Shown piece by piece: positions 48,952 to 57,588 of a DNA stretch of 64,000 nt (the stretch's first letter is position 1; every line of letters starts with the position of its first letter). The notes beneath the pieces were generated by a model, which was not told where the DNA came from, made no database searches, and saw only the letters and a program-made list of their open reading frames with translations. This DNA is from JALEVB01 sp022768265. Lineage in GTDB: Bacteria; Bacillota_I; Bacilli_A; Erysipelotrichales; Erysipelotrichaceae. The stretch spans positions 5,368-69,367 of the forward strand of contig JAXFJE010000025.1 of NCBI GenBank assembly GCA_034168985.1, written 5' to 3'. Both the position numbers and the translations under genes were made by a program.

Positions 48952-51661
48952 ATTTCATCCTTCTTCTTATTTTTAAAGCAATGATGATACCAATGATCAC
49001 AATCAAGGTACCAAAGGCGCCAAAACCGATGATCGTCAAGATATCAGTTTCGCTATTGGTTTGATTGATCGTTTCAAGGACATCTTTCTCGCTATATGTA
49101 TTGGCACTAGTTTTTGAAACTAATAAATAATCCGCGTTGCCATCGCTCATGAATTGAATATAATTATCCGTTTGGGTCGTATTGCATTCCCTAACTTCAC
49201 CGTTTTCATAAGCTAAAACCTTAAACATCTCATTTGCAGAATAATTTGCTGGTTTTGGTAAACTAATGATAAATGGTCTATCAACTTCGATCTTGCTTAA
49301 ACGATTACGAATCTTTATGCTAAAGGCTTCATGGATCGTGTAATCATTTGCCTTAGCTACTTTTTCTAATGTAGCTTTATGATCAGCCTTTCCTTTACTA
49401 ACGCTATAAAAGTCTTTTAGCCAAGTTTTGCTCAAAGAATCCTTGATAGGAATAACCAAAGATAAACCACTGACCGCAATATCACTATCCACACGGTATT
49501 GGATCCGCTTATCAATACTAGCATAGATTAATTTATCTAGATTTCGTAGTTGGGCAAAACTTAATGTTGGTTGAATGCCTTCATTGATTTCATTTTTTAA
49601 AACTAATAACTGAGCTTTATCATCTGCTGATAGCTGCAATGGATCTAATTCTAAAACCTCATTGATCTTATTGGTAAGATCTTTTCTTAGATCGTCTAAT
49701 TCTTGACTAACACTAATTGGATAAGTGGTCGTACATCCTGCATAGCTTACCAATACTTCTTGCTCACCTGCTGAGGATAGATCATATCCTGAAACCATCG
49801 CTGTAGTCAATGCAAATTCTTTAGATGAACCATCAGCAAAATTTACTTTTACGCTGCCATTGGTTAGATCGATACGTTCATTGATCTCATAAGCTTGTTT
49901 AGGAATCGAAACTAGCTCAATGCTATTAACATCCTGATATTGGGCCACATACACCGTATCTTCCAGCACATTAGCTAGTTCTTTATCCCAGCCAACAAAT
50001 AATGCATTATCCTTCGTAGGGGTCTCAATACTAGGAATCGCCACTGGCATATTATAACTAATGTACCCGCTGCCATCCTTAAATGTACCGCCATTTGCAT
50101 CAAAACTAACATTTACATAATCATATCCACTATTTTTTCCTGGTAAGATCAATTCAACATTTTCTTGCAAGATATATCCTACATGATTAGCAAAATCATA
50201 ATCATAAAGCAATTCTACGTTGCTATTGGCATTTAAGCTAGCATCGCTTTGAACTTTATACCAGCTTTGACCATTTGCTTCAAATGCTTCTAAGATAATG
50301 AAAACATAATCATTATTTGCATTGCTTTGGTATAAGATTTGACTATTTACATCAGAATATTGATAGATATTGATTGGCTCACTATCTAGATTAACCCCTA
50401 AAGTATATGCATCCTTATCTTTAAAACCTAAAGCTTCATCTAATTTATAATAATATTGAGCTGCTTTTTCGCCCCAGTATGGATCTGAAGCATAACTGAC
50501 ATTCATCCCGCTTGCTTTGTTACCAAAAAAGCCTCCGTGATATTGAAACTTGCTAGGATAACAATAAGTACCAGAAATATAATATTTCGCATGACTATAT
50601 ATGCTAGACATCACGCTAAGATAACGCGAAGCATTGCGTTCTACATCACTATCATAAGCCGCATGCCCAAATAAATTGTTTCTTGTAAAAGCTAAAGAGC
50701 TGCGACCAAAAGCACTTTCATTCATTGCTAAGGCCATCATCATAGCCGCATTAGCTCCATATTGATATTGATACTGATAAAATGCAAATTCATTTCCATA
50801 AAATTGAGAACGAGTTAAGCTATCGTCCGCACTATCTTTATCCATATCTTCATAACTATAAATTACATCATCGATCAATAATTGATCCTTAAGATAATTT
50901 TCCATATCTTGCTGAGTAATATTTGTTAAGCTACGATGAGAAACAAATTGATAATAATTGTAGTAAGGCTCATTAGCATTGACGCTCAAACCATAACTAC
51001 CATTTTGATAATCTTCCAATAAAGCACCCATATTGTCATAAAAATAATGACCATCATAACTATAATAACTAGTATCTTTAGCTAGATAAGTTGGTGCTTC
51101 ACCTAAATTGATTAGATTGCTATATAGATCATTGCTAACATCCTTTTTGATATGATGATATAACTTACCATCTATAACCTTATACATACTTAAACTATTA
51201 TCATTTAAAAACTCTAAAGGAATAATGGTTACATCATCAAAATTAGCTAGGCCTGTAACCCCTGAGATCTTAAACTCTACTTTTTGTTCAGCAGTGGTGT
51301 CTATATAAGCTGCATCATTGCCATAACAACCATTGAGATAATTGTTAGAACCATCTAATTTATTAAGAAATTCAACATTGATATCACAAGCCTCACTTTT
51401 GTCAAAAGCAACGATACCATATTCTACCTTATAAAAAATCCCATCTTTGGTAATACCTAAATTATCATAACTATCTTTATATTGCTCAAACAAACTAAGA
51501 GCCATATCAAAATCATCAGCTTCAACGATATTGGTTATACCATCTTGGCTGATGCTAACAACATTATATTTTTCACTATAAATAATATCTTCAAAACCCA
51601 ATGCAAAGACATTCTGACAAAAGATCATGAAAGATAAAAGCACACACATTATTTTTTTCAT
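48878..51661 (-). CDS. Surface N-acetylglucosaminidase with C-terminal membrane anchor
   Basis: A 927-residue exported protein with signal peptide (MKKIMCVLLSFMIFCQNVFA). A glucosaminidase-like domain (about residues 255-410; ALAMNESAFGRSSLAFTRNN followed by LFGHAAYDSD) resembles the GH73/LytD family and probably cuts peptidoglycan GlcNAc-MurNAc bonds. Then come an SH3-like segment, an InlB B-repeat-type segment (VSFDANGGTF...FVGWDKEL), a bacterial Ig-like domain, a helical region, and a C-terminal transmembrane helix (IIGFGAFGTLIVIIGIIIAL) with a basic tail. The anchor replaces an LPXTG motif. Promoter TTGAAA, 18 bases, TATAAT at 51709-51680. Confidence 0.85.
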   Translation of the reverse strand: MKKIMCVLLSFMIFCQNVFALGFEDIIYSEKYNVVSISQDGITNIVEADDFDMALSLFEQYKDSYDNLGITKDGIFYKVEYGIVAFDKSEACDINVEFLNKLDGSNNYLNGCYGNDAAYIDTTAEQKVEFKISGVTGLANFDDVTIIPLEFLNDNSLSMYKVIDGKLYHHIKKDVSNDLYSNLINLGEAPTYLAKDTSYYSYDGHYFYDNMGALLEDYQNGSYGLSVNANEPYYNYYQFVSHRSLTNITQQDMENYLKDQLLIDDVIYSYEDMDKDSADDSLTRSQFYGNEFAFYQYQYQYGANAAMMMALAMNESAFGRSSLAFTRNNLFGHAAYDSDVERNASRYLSVMSSIYSHAKYYISGTYCYPSKFQYHGGFFGNKASGMNVSYASDPYWGEKAAQYYYKLDEALGFKDKDAYTLGVNLDSEPINIYQYSDVNSQILYQSNANNDYVFIILEAFEANGQSWYKVQSDASLNANSNVELLYDYDFANHVGYILQENVELILPGKNSGYDYVNVSFDANGGTFKDGSGYISYNMPVAIPSIETPTKDNALFVGWDKELANVLEDTVYVAQYQDVNSIELVSIPKQAYEINERIDLTNGSVKVNFADGSSKEFALTTAMVSGYDLSSAGEQEVLVSYAGCTTTYPISVSQELDDLRKDLTNKINEVLELDPLQLSADDKAQLLVLKNEINEGIQPTLSFAQLRNLDKLIYASIDKRIQYRVDSDIAVSGLSLVIPIKDSLSKTWLKDFYSVSKGKADHKATLEKVAKANDYTIHEAFSIKIRNRLSKIEVDRPFIISLPKPANYSANEMFKVLAYENGEVRECNTTQTDNYIQFMSDGNADYLLVSKTSANTYSEKDVLETINQTNSETDILTIIGFGAFGTLIVIIGIIIALKIRRRMKYDSKKRRYLQDQVSEDDGGSTIDC

Positions 51662-51679
51662 CTTTTTACCTCGCCCTAT

Positions 51680-51709
51680 ATTATAAGCAATTTACCATCG
51701 CTATTTCAA
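51680..51709 (-). promoter_or_regulatory. Promoter of the glucosaminidase operon
   Basis: Minus strand TTGAAA (51709-51704), an 18-base spacer and TATAAT (51685-51680), just after the ogt stop. Confidence 0.7.
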
Positions 51710-51713
51710 GACG

Positions 51714-52166
51714 TTATCGCTCATGCGCAATGATACCTTCTAAGATCAAAAGATATTTTTTGATATCGAGCCCTAAGCCAAAGCCGCCTAAGCTTCCATC
51801 ACTTTTAATAACCCGATGACACGGCACAACTAGTAATAAGGGATTTTCGTGCATGACATTGCCGATAAAACGACTTGCTTTTGGCCTATTGCACAAGATA
51901 GCCAACTGTTTATAAGATATGGTCTTACCATAAGGTACTTTACGCAATTGCTCGTATATATCAGGATATTTATCAATCTTGATCGCAAAAGTAAAATTTT
52001 GGCGCTTCCCAGCAAAATATTCATGTATTTCCTTGCTAGCTTGATCTAGTAACTTGCTATCATCATGATATTGCCGATTGTCCTTATTGATCTGGACGAT
52101 AGCATTGTCTTGTTCAGAAATAGTTAGTTTACCAATCGGCGTGTTTATCGTCTTTCTTTTCATCAT
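51714..52166 (-). CDS. ogt: Methylated-DNA-protein-cysteine methyltransferase
   Basis: Suicide repair protein removing O6-alkyl groups from guanine. The 150-residue product has the active-site motif VPCHRVI and the helix-turn-helix region YKQLAILCNRPKASRFIGNVMHEN split by the arginine finger. Start at 52166 or, better spaced behind AGGTGAT, the ATG at 52163. It sits between the PTS and glucosaminidase operons without a functional link. Confidence 0.95.
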   Translation of the reverse strand: MMKRKTINTPIGKLTISEQDNAIVQINKDNRQYHDDSKLLDQASKEIHEYFAGKRQNFTFAIKIDKYPDIYEQLRKVPYGKTISYKQLAILCNRPKASRFIGNVMHENPLLLVVPCHRVIKSDGSLGGFGLGLDIKKYLLILEGIIAHER

Positions 52167-52187
52167 ATCACCTGTATATTAATTATA

Positions 52188-52216
52188 GAAAAAAGCTCGC
52201 CATAAAGCGAGCTTTT
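52188..52216 (-). terminator. Intrinsic terminator after the PTS IIB-IIC-IID operon
   Basis: AAAAGCTCGC (52191-52200), loop CATAAA, GCGAGCTTTT (52207-52216); the T tract is longer on the minus strand. Confidence 0.85.
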
Positions 52217-52248
52217 GAAGTTCAGAAGATTTATCTTTTAACTTATTA

Positions 52249-53124
52249 TTAAGCGTGCCAAGGAACTGGTACTAAAGAAGTATATTCTCCAGCAGGACCA
52301 CCAAAGATACCGAATATACAACCAACGATACCGATTACTAATAATAATAGAATACATTTAGTTGCAGACCAGTTCTTTTTCTTAATTAACCAGAAACATA
52401 ACATTGTTACAGCTAATGATAATGCAGCAGGTAAAATATTATCTAACATTTGTTGTAAATCAATTGTTGATTCTCCATTAGGAATTACCATACCTAATTT
52501 AACATTAGCATAGTTACAAGTTAATGCACCAACGATAAATACACCCAAGATACTTGCAGCGCGAGTAAATTCTTTTGCATTTTTTGTTAACATCGTAATT
52601 GCATTAGTTCCTAATTCATATGACCAGTTCATTAAGAAGAAACGCAATGCCATTTGGAAACCAAAAATCAACACAAAGTATAAAATAACGCCGACAATAT
52701 TTTCTTCAATAGCCATTGTAGCAGTAATACCTGCAACAATTGGATAAAGTGCAAACCAGAAAATAGCATCTCCGATACCACCTAATGGACCCATAGCAGC
52801 GACACGTACCGCACGGATAGTATTGATATCAGCTTTTTCTTGTTCCATTGATAGAACGATACCCATAACGAATGTTACTAAGAATGGGTGAGTGTTAAAG
52901 AAATCAAGATTATGAGCCATAGAAGCACTTAAATCTTCTTTGTTAGTATGGATTTTTTGTAATCCTGGTAAGATACCCCATAACCAACCAGCTGCTTGCA
53001 TTCTTTCATAGTTGAATGATGCTTGCAACATTGTTGATCTCCAAACCATTCTATTTAATGTTTTTTTATCAAGTGGTTGAGCAGGAGTCAAATCTTTATA
53101 AGTAGCTACATTAGATGCCATCAC
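52249..53124 (-). CDS. PTS mannose-family IID component
   Basis: Membrane subunit of a mannose/fructose/sorbose-family phosphotransferase permease. The 291-residue product has the IID N-terminal pattern WRSTMLQASFNYERMQAAGW, MAHNLDFFNTHPFLV, and GPLGGIGDAIFW, with C-terminal transmembrane helices. It overlaps the IIC gene by 14 bases. With IIB, IIC and the separate IIA at 55.8 kb it forms a complete transporter. Close agaS and nagA genes suggest N-acetylgalactosamine or a related amino sugar as substrate (inference). Confidence 0.95.
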   Translation of the reverse strand: MMASNVATYKDLTPAQPLDKKTLNRMVWRSTMLQASFNYERMQAAGWLWGILPGLQKIHTNKEDLSASMAHNLDFFNTHPFLVTFVMGIVLSMEQEKADINTIRAVRVAAMGPLGGIGDAIFWFALYPIVAGITATMAIEENIVGVILYFVLIFGFQMALRFFLMNWSYELGTNAITMLTKNAKEFTRAASILGVFIVGALTCNYANVKLGMVIPNGESTIDLQQMLDNILPAALSLAVTMLCFWLIKKKNWSATKCILLLLVIGIVGCIFGIFGGPAGEYTSLVPVPWHA

Positions 53125-53911
53125 TCATACCTCCATTTCCATTACCATTTAAGTTTTTGATTTTGATATTCATTGTAAAGTCATAGATAGCAATTGCTAC
53201 ACCGATGAATGCGATTAATAATAATGCTGAAGTTGCTGTAGCTTGTAAGTTTCCAAATAATGCAGCAGCTGCGAAACCTGCAAGGTAAATTCCCCAGTAA
53301 TCGTTTGCCATCATAATCTTTAACAATACTGCGAACCCTACGTTACGCATCATACCACCAGCAGCACCTAAACCACCCATTAGCCATGAGAATTGGCTAT
53401 TAATAGTATTTAATGTTGATGACATAGCTTCTCCACCAACATATGCAAGAACAGCCATTAATGCAAATAATCCGCCAACGATTAAACAAGAAATTAAGTT
53501 AACTTGGAATATTCCAGCAGGGTTTGCTTCTTCAGCTGCCTTATCAGCTTTTGTCATTAATCCAGACATAATTGTAAATGATAAAGTAACAGCATATTGA
53601 CCGAAAACAGAGAAGATTACTGCTGTTCCTAGTGCTTGGTCAACTGTCATTCCACTCTTTACAGAGAAAACCATTGCTACAACTGCACCTAATACAGCGT
53701 TTGGAGGCTGAGCTCCACCAACTGGCATGTTACCTACCATCATTAATTCATAAGTACCACCAACAACTAAACCTGTGTTTAAATCACCAAGGATTGCCCC
53801 AATGATTGGGCAAGCTACCATTGGACGATAAAGAACTTCAGTTAATGAGAATTGGTCAATAGCAAAGATAAATGTTGCGATTGCTAATAAAACAATTTGA
53901 ATTACATCCAT
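53111..53911 (-). CDS. PTS mannose-family IIC component
   Basis: Sugar-conducting membrane subunit. The 266-residue product is almost entirely hydrophobic with the IIC features RPMVACPIIGAILGDLNTGLVVGG, MVGNMPVGGAQPPNAVLGA and a C-terminal short loop. SD AAAGGGGA is upstream. It lies between IIB and IID in the same operon. Confidence 0.95.
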   Translation of the reverse strand: MDVIQIVLLAIATFIFAIDQFSLTEVLYRPMVACPIIGAILGDLNTGLVVGGTYELMMVGNMPVGGAQPPNAVLGAVVAMVFSVKSGMTVDQALGTAVIFSVFGQYAVTLSFTIMSGLMTKADKAAEEANPAGIFQVNLISCLIVGGLFALMAVLAYVGGEAMSSTLNTINSQFSWLMGGLGAAGGMMRNVGFAVLLKIMMANDYWGIYLAGFAAAALFGNLQATATSALLLIAFIGVAIAIYDFTMNIKIKNLNGNGNGGMSDGI

Positions 53912-53945
53912 TTTGATATAATCCCCTTTCTAATTAAATTAAATA

Positions 53946-54425
53946 TTATTTTTTAAATAGTACGCTAGCGTCCTCTTTCGCAATGTCAGGTACACGTTGA
54001 ATGAAAATTTCAACACCTAGATCACGAAGTTTGGTAAATGCTTCAATGTCAGCATCATCTACTGCAACGCTGGTAGCAACTTGTCTTTTGCCATCAGCCA
54101 TGTGCATGTTACCGACATTTAAGCGTTTGATAGGAACGCCACCCTCAACTAGTTTTAAAACATCTTGAGGATTGTCCGCGATGATAAAGATTTTTTGTGC
54201 GTCACTTGCTTTATGGATAGTGTTGATTGTTTTTTCAACTGTCCAATAACGCGTAGTAGCATAACTTGGAGCAGCCATATCCATTAAGCCTTGGCGCATG
54301 GGATTGCTGGCAACGTCATCATTAGCCACTAGAATTAAGTTAATTCCGATTGCTCCACTCCATTGAGTAGCAACTTGACCATGAATAAGACGATTGTCAA
54401 TTCTTGTTAAAATGATATTTGGCAT
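53946..54425 (-). CDS. PTS mannose-family IIB component
   Basis: Cytoplasmic phosphocarrier. The 159-residue product has the active-site segment RIDNRLIHGQVATQW with the phosphorylated His15, and the downstream pattern NVGNMHMADGKRQVA. First gene of the IIB-IIC-IID operon. A weak -10 (TAGAAT, 54486-54481, minus) with no good -35 suggests activator dependence, perhaps on the divergent AraC gene, and a cre-like operator lies right after the expected start point. Confidence 0.95.
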   Translation of the reverse strand: MPNIILTRIDNRLIHGQVATQWSGAIGINLILVANDDVASNPMRQGLMDMAAPSYATTRYWTVEKTINTIHKASDAQKIFIIADNPQDVLKLVEGGVPIKRLNVGNMHMADGKRQVATSVAVDDADIEAFTKLRDLGVEIFIQRVPDIAKEDASVLFKK

Positions 54426-54458
54426 AATATCTCCTTCCCTTCAAAGGTAAGCTGTTAA

Positions 54459-54472
54459 GAAAACGCTTTCCT
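54459..54472. promoter_or_regulatory. Candidate catabolite-responsive element (cre) in the PTS leader
   Basis: AGAAAACGCTTTCC matches the CcpA consensus TGWAANCGNTNWCA except at the outer bases. It lies just downstream of the likely IIB start point, between the IIB gene and the AraC gene. Confidence 0.6.
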
Positions 54473-54621
54473 CAGTTATTATTCTATTCCATATCACTAA
54501 TAATTTATTTATTTTTTTTAGTATTCAATTTGCATTTTTCAACAATGTGTGTTTTTTTGGCGTTTATTTGTGAAGATTATGTGAAAATATGTTAAAATTT
54601 TTATACGAGGAGACAAAAAAA

Positions 54622-55776
54622 ATGTATAATAAGACAACTAGTGCCAATTTCTTAAAATATGGTAAACCGACGAAAGCTATCGTTAGTCAGAAAAATTTTG
54701 AGCCTAAAGAATATATCTTGACCAGCAAAAACATCAATAAAGTTTTTTATTATGATACTGAGATCTATGTTGTGGTTAATTCAGGCATGGGCATGCTGAT
54801 CATATATGATGAAGACAATTTTTTAGAATATGCTATCCATCGTCATGTAAACTTAAAAAAAGGGGTTCGCTTTGCAATCGTTCCTATGGATGATAGCGTT
54901 AATGTCAGTATCTATGTGCCTGTTGGCCATACTTACAAACAAGAAATTACTAAAAGATCTTATATGATCAAAGACATTCGTTCTTCCTTACATATCAATA
55001 AGATCCTTGCCTATTATTATGTGGTCAAAGGTCCGGATTACAAATTTGATGGGGAGATCCACAATTTTTATGAATTAACTTATGTAGATAATGGTTGCTT
55101 GAAAACAACCATTGAAAACAAAGAATATACTTTAAATACGCATGACCTATGTCTATATTCTCCTAAACAATTTCATTCCCAAGCTGTTGCTTCTGCTGGT
55201 TCTTGTTCATATTTAACGATTATTTTTGAAATGAATGGTTTGATCGATCCGGGAATCTTTAATCGGGTATTTGCCTGCAGCAAAGAAATCGTAGCACAAA
55301 TCGAGTTGTTGGCCAAAAACTCTGATAGTAATATTCCCTATGCAAATGATTATCAAATCTGCTTGTTAGAAGGGATTATCATCAAGTTGCTACAATATAA
55401 TTATCAAGATGAATATATCAAACCAACAACCAACATCAATCAATATTTTGAAGATAAGTTATTAGAAGAAATTACTTCTTATATCAACGATCACATCTAT
55501 GAACCTTTACCAATCGATCAGATCTGCAATGCCTTTTCGATTTCCCGCTCTTCCTTACAAAATTTATTTAAGGACAATCTGCATATTTCCCCTAAACAAT
55601 ATATCAATGAATTAAAATTAGCTCGCTCTAAAGTTTTGATACGTCAATCGCAGTATACGATCAGTGCTATCAGTAATATGCTAGGCTATGCTTCTATTCA
55701 TTATTTCAGCCGTAAATTCACCCAGCGCTTTGGTATTGCACCTAGTGAATATGCGCGTAAAATCTATGATAACTAA
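54622..55776 (+). CDS. AraC-family transcriptional regulator
   Basis: A 384-residue regulator. The N-terminal part has two cupin-like segments, the second with YELTYVDNGCLKTTIENKEY...LYSPKQFHSQ, as in sugar-sensing AraC proteins. The C-terminal AraC domain has two helix-turn-helix units (ICNAFSISRSSLQNLFK and ISNMLGYASIHYFSRKF). The start is set by CGAGGAGACAAAAAA before ATG at 54622. It lies between the two PTS operons and probably controls them. The inducer is not known; an amino sugar or its phosphate is likely. Confidence 0.92.
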   Translation: MYNKTTSANFLKYGKPTKAIVSQKNFEPKEYILTSKNINKVFYYDTEIYVVVNSGMGMLIIYDEDNFLEYAIHRHVNLKKGVRFAIVPMDDSVNVSIYVPVGHTYKQEITKRSYMIKDIRSSLHINKILAYYYVVKGPDYKFDGEIHNFYELTYVDNGCLKTTIENKEYTLNTHDLCLYSPKQFHSQAVASAGSCSYLTIIFEMNGLIDPGIFNRVFACSKEIVAQIELLAKNSDSNIPYANDYQICLLEGIIIKLLQYNYQDEYIKPTTNINQYFEDKLLEEITSYINDHIYEPLPIDQICNAFSISRSSLQNLFKDNLHISPKQYINELKLARSKVLIRQSQYTISAISNMLGYASIHYFSRKFTQRFGIAPSEYARKIYDN

Positions 55777-55806
55777 AAAAGGAGATCTTAATGATCTCCT
55801 TCATTT
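55777..55806. terminator. Bidirectional terminator between the AraC and PTS IIA genes
   Basis: AAGGAGATC (55779-55787), loop TTAAT, GATCTCCTT (55793-55801), with T runs on both sides. Confidence 0.85.
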
Positions 55807-55807
55807 T

Positions 55808-56245
55808 TTAGATACCGTCTTCGCAGTCTTCTTCTTGTTTTCTTTCAGTATATACATATTTATATACTTGATCTTTACCAGTGTTTACCGCCATATCAGC
55901 TAAGCTTTGAGCATCTTCAACGAAAGCTCTAGCCATGCTAGTTTCGATGATCATACCTAAGTTAGTTCCTGATAAAACGACCATATTAGCTTCTGGGCGT
56001 TTTAAAGATACTTCTACCGCAGTTTTAAATGGTGAACCACCTAATAAATCTGAGAATACGATAACGCCTTCACAGTCGCTTAAGCGATCTAAAGCAGCAT
56101 TTAATTTTGCTTCTAGATCTTCTACTGAATCAGTTTCAACAAAATCAACTGCTTCATAGTGCTCAGGGATACCAGCGATCAATTTTACAGAGCTTGTTAG
56201 ACCGGTAGCAAAGTTACCATGTCCTGTAACGATAATTCCTAACAT
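55808..56245 (-). CDS. PTS mannose-family IIA component
   Basis: Cytoplasmic subunit that takes phosphate from HPr. The 145-residue product has VTGHGNFATGLTSSVKLIAG with the active His9 and VFSDLLGGSPFKTA. It is separated from IIB-IIC-IID by the AraC gene and instead follows agaS by 15 bases. It has an acidic C-terminal tail (KQEEDCEDGI). The four subunits still make a complete permease. Confidence 0.94.
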   Translation of the reverse strand: MLGIIVTGHGNFATGLTSSVKLIAGIPEHYEAVDFVETDSVEDLEAKLNAALDRLSDCEGVIVFSDLLGGSPFKTAVEVSLKRPEANMVVLSGTNLGMIIETSMARAFVEDAQSLADMAVNTGKDQVYKYVYTERKQEEDCEDGI

Positions 56246-56259
56246 TCTATTATTTCCTC

Positions 56260-57432
56260 CTATTTAGAATATGGATATAAAGTAACGCCCTTAACAACAC
56301 GGTTTACTTCACCTGTTGGGCATGGATTGTCTGGCGTGATGCTTAATGATAATGATTTATACAATGCGATCAATTGTGCACAAACGATATAGTCTAAGCC
56401 ATTAAATACATTATCTTTAGCTTCAGTATCAAAGCAATAATAGTAATCGCTCAATGCTTTTGCTTCTTCACAAGGGGTATTGCATACTGCCATGATCTTA
56501 TTACCTTTTCTTTGACCGCTCATTTCTTTGATCAAATCAACTTCATATTGACGAGTATAAGCTTCATCACTTAAATATACAACTGTTAAAGTATCATCAT
56601 TGACGATTGATTTAGGACCATGTCTAAATCCTAAAGGTGTATCATACATTGTAACTACTTTACCTGCTGTTAATTCTAACATTTTTAAAGCAGATTCTTG
56701 TGCGATACCTTTTAATGTATTGCTTCCTAAGTAAACGATACGATTAAAATCATAGCTATCTACGACATGTTTCATTTCAACATATCTTTCATCGACTAAT
56801 TTTGTACTAGCTGCGATCAAGCTATCAACTTTAGCGATGGTTTCTTCTAGATTATCGATGCTAAAGCATAATAATGTTGCAAGATACATATTAGAGAAAC
56901 TAGAAGTCATTGCAAATGATTGGTCATGAGTTTCATCTGTTAAATTGATTGCTAAGCAATTAGCTTCTTTTTCAGCACGTTTGCTCAATGCACCATCTTT
57001 ATTACAAGTAACAAATAAATGATATAGATTATTGCTTACAGCTTCTGCTGAATCTACAGCACCGATTGATTCTGGAGAATTTCCGCTACGACCAAAGCTA
57101 ATTAATAATGTTGGTTTGTTTGGAGAAATATAATTTTCAGGAGTTGCCGTAATATCGGTTGTTCCATAAGATTTAGCCTTATAGTTGCAAAGACGATTGA
57201 TATAAGAATATAGGCCATTACCAACGAATTCGCTAGTTCCTGCTCCTGTAAATACCACATCATAATCATCTTGAGTTAATACCTTATCCATGAAAGTTTT
57301 GATTTCTTCTTTCATTTCACGGATTTGATTGCAAGTTTTTGCCCATGTAGCTGGTTGTTGATGAATTTCTGTTGCGGTGAATGTTGCACTAGTGCTCTTA
57401 AGTGTAGCATCATCCATGTTAAATACTGTCAT
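56260..57432 (-). CDS. agaS: AgaS-like SIS-domain amino-sugar-phosphate isomerase/deaminase
   Basis: A 390-residue protein with two SIS domains (FTGAGTSEFVGNGLYSYI; LLISFGRSGNSPES; YLGSNTLKGIAQESALKMLE) and the GFRHGPKSIVND segment. It matches AgaS, the galactosamine-6-phosphate deaminase/isomerase that yields tagatose-6-phosphate. It is first in an operon with PTS IIA and divergent from nagA, which would remove the acetyl group first. Start ATG has AAAAGGAGAAC upstream. A promoter with an overlapping cre-like site precedes it. GlcNAc-side chemistry cannot be excluded. Confidence 0.88.
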   Translation of the reverse strand: MTVFNMDDATLKSTSATFTATEIHQQPATWAKTCNQIREMKEEIKTFMDKVLTQDDYDVVFTGAGTSEFVGNGLYSYINRLCNYKAKSYGTTDITATPENYISPNKPTLLISFGRSGNSPESIGAVDSAEAVSNNLYHLFVTCNKDGALSKRAEKEANCLAINLTDETHDQSFAMTSSFSNMYLATLLCFSIDNLEETIAKVDSLIAASTKLVDERYVEMKHVVDSYDFNRIVYLGSNTLKGIAQESALKMLELTAGKVVTMYDTPLGFRHGPKSIVNDDTLTVVYLSDEAYTRQYEVDLIKEMSGQRKGNKIMAVCNTPCEEAKALSDYYYCFDTEAKDNVFNGLDYIVCAQLIALYKSLSLSITPDNPCPTGEVNRVVKGVTLYPYSK

Positions 57433-57465
57433 GTTTTTGTTCTCCTTTTCTTTTAAGTCACTTAA

Positions 57466-57493
57466 ATTATAACAAGTATCATAGCGTTTTCAA
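57466..57493 (-). promoter_or_regulatory. agaS promoter with overlapping cre-like operator
   Basis: Minus strand TTGAAA (57493-57488), a 16-base spacer and TATAAT (57471-57466). TGAAAACGCTATGA (57492-57479) fits the CcpA consensus with one mismatch and covers the -35 and half the spacer, an arrangement expected for repression. Confidence 0.7.
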
Positions 57494-57540
57494 CAATTTA
57501 GTTAAAATATTTAAAATCATTACTAAAAAATGCAAACCAC

Positions 57541-57568
57541 TTGCTTTATTTTCGTGCTAAATTATAAT
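57541..57568 (+). promoter_or_regulatory. nagA promoter
   Basis: TTGCTT (57541-57546), a 16-base spacer and TATAAT (57563-57568), followed by AGGAGGAA and the nagA ATG. Confidence 0.7.
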
Positions 57569-57588
57569 TATATTAGGAGGAAATAATA

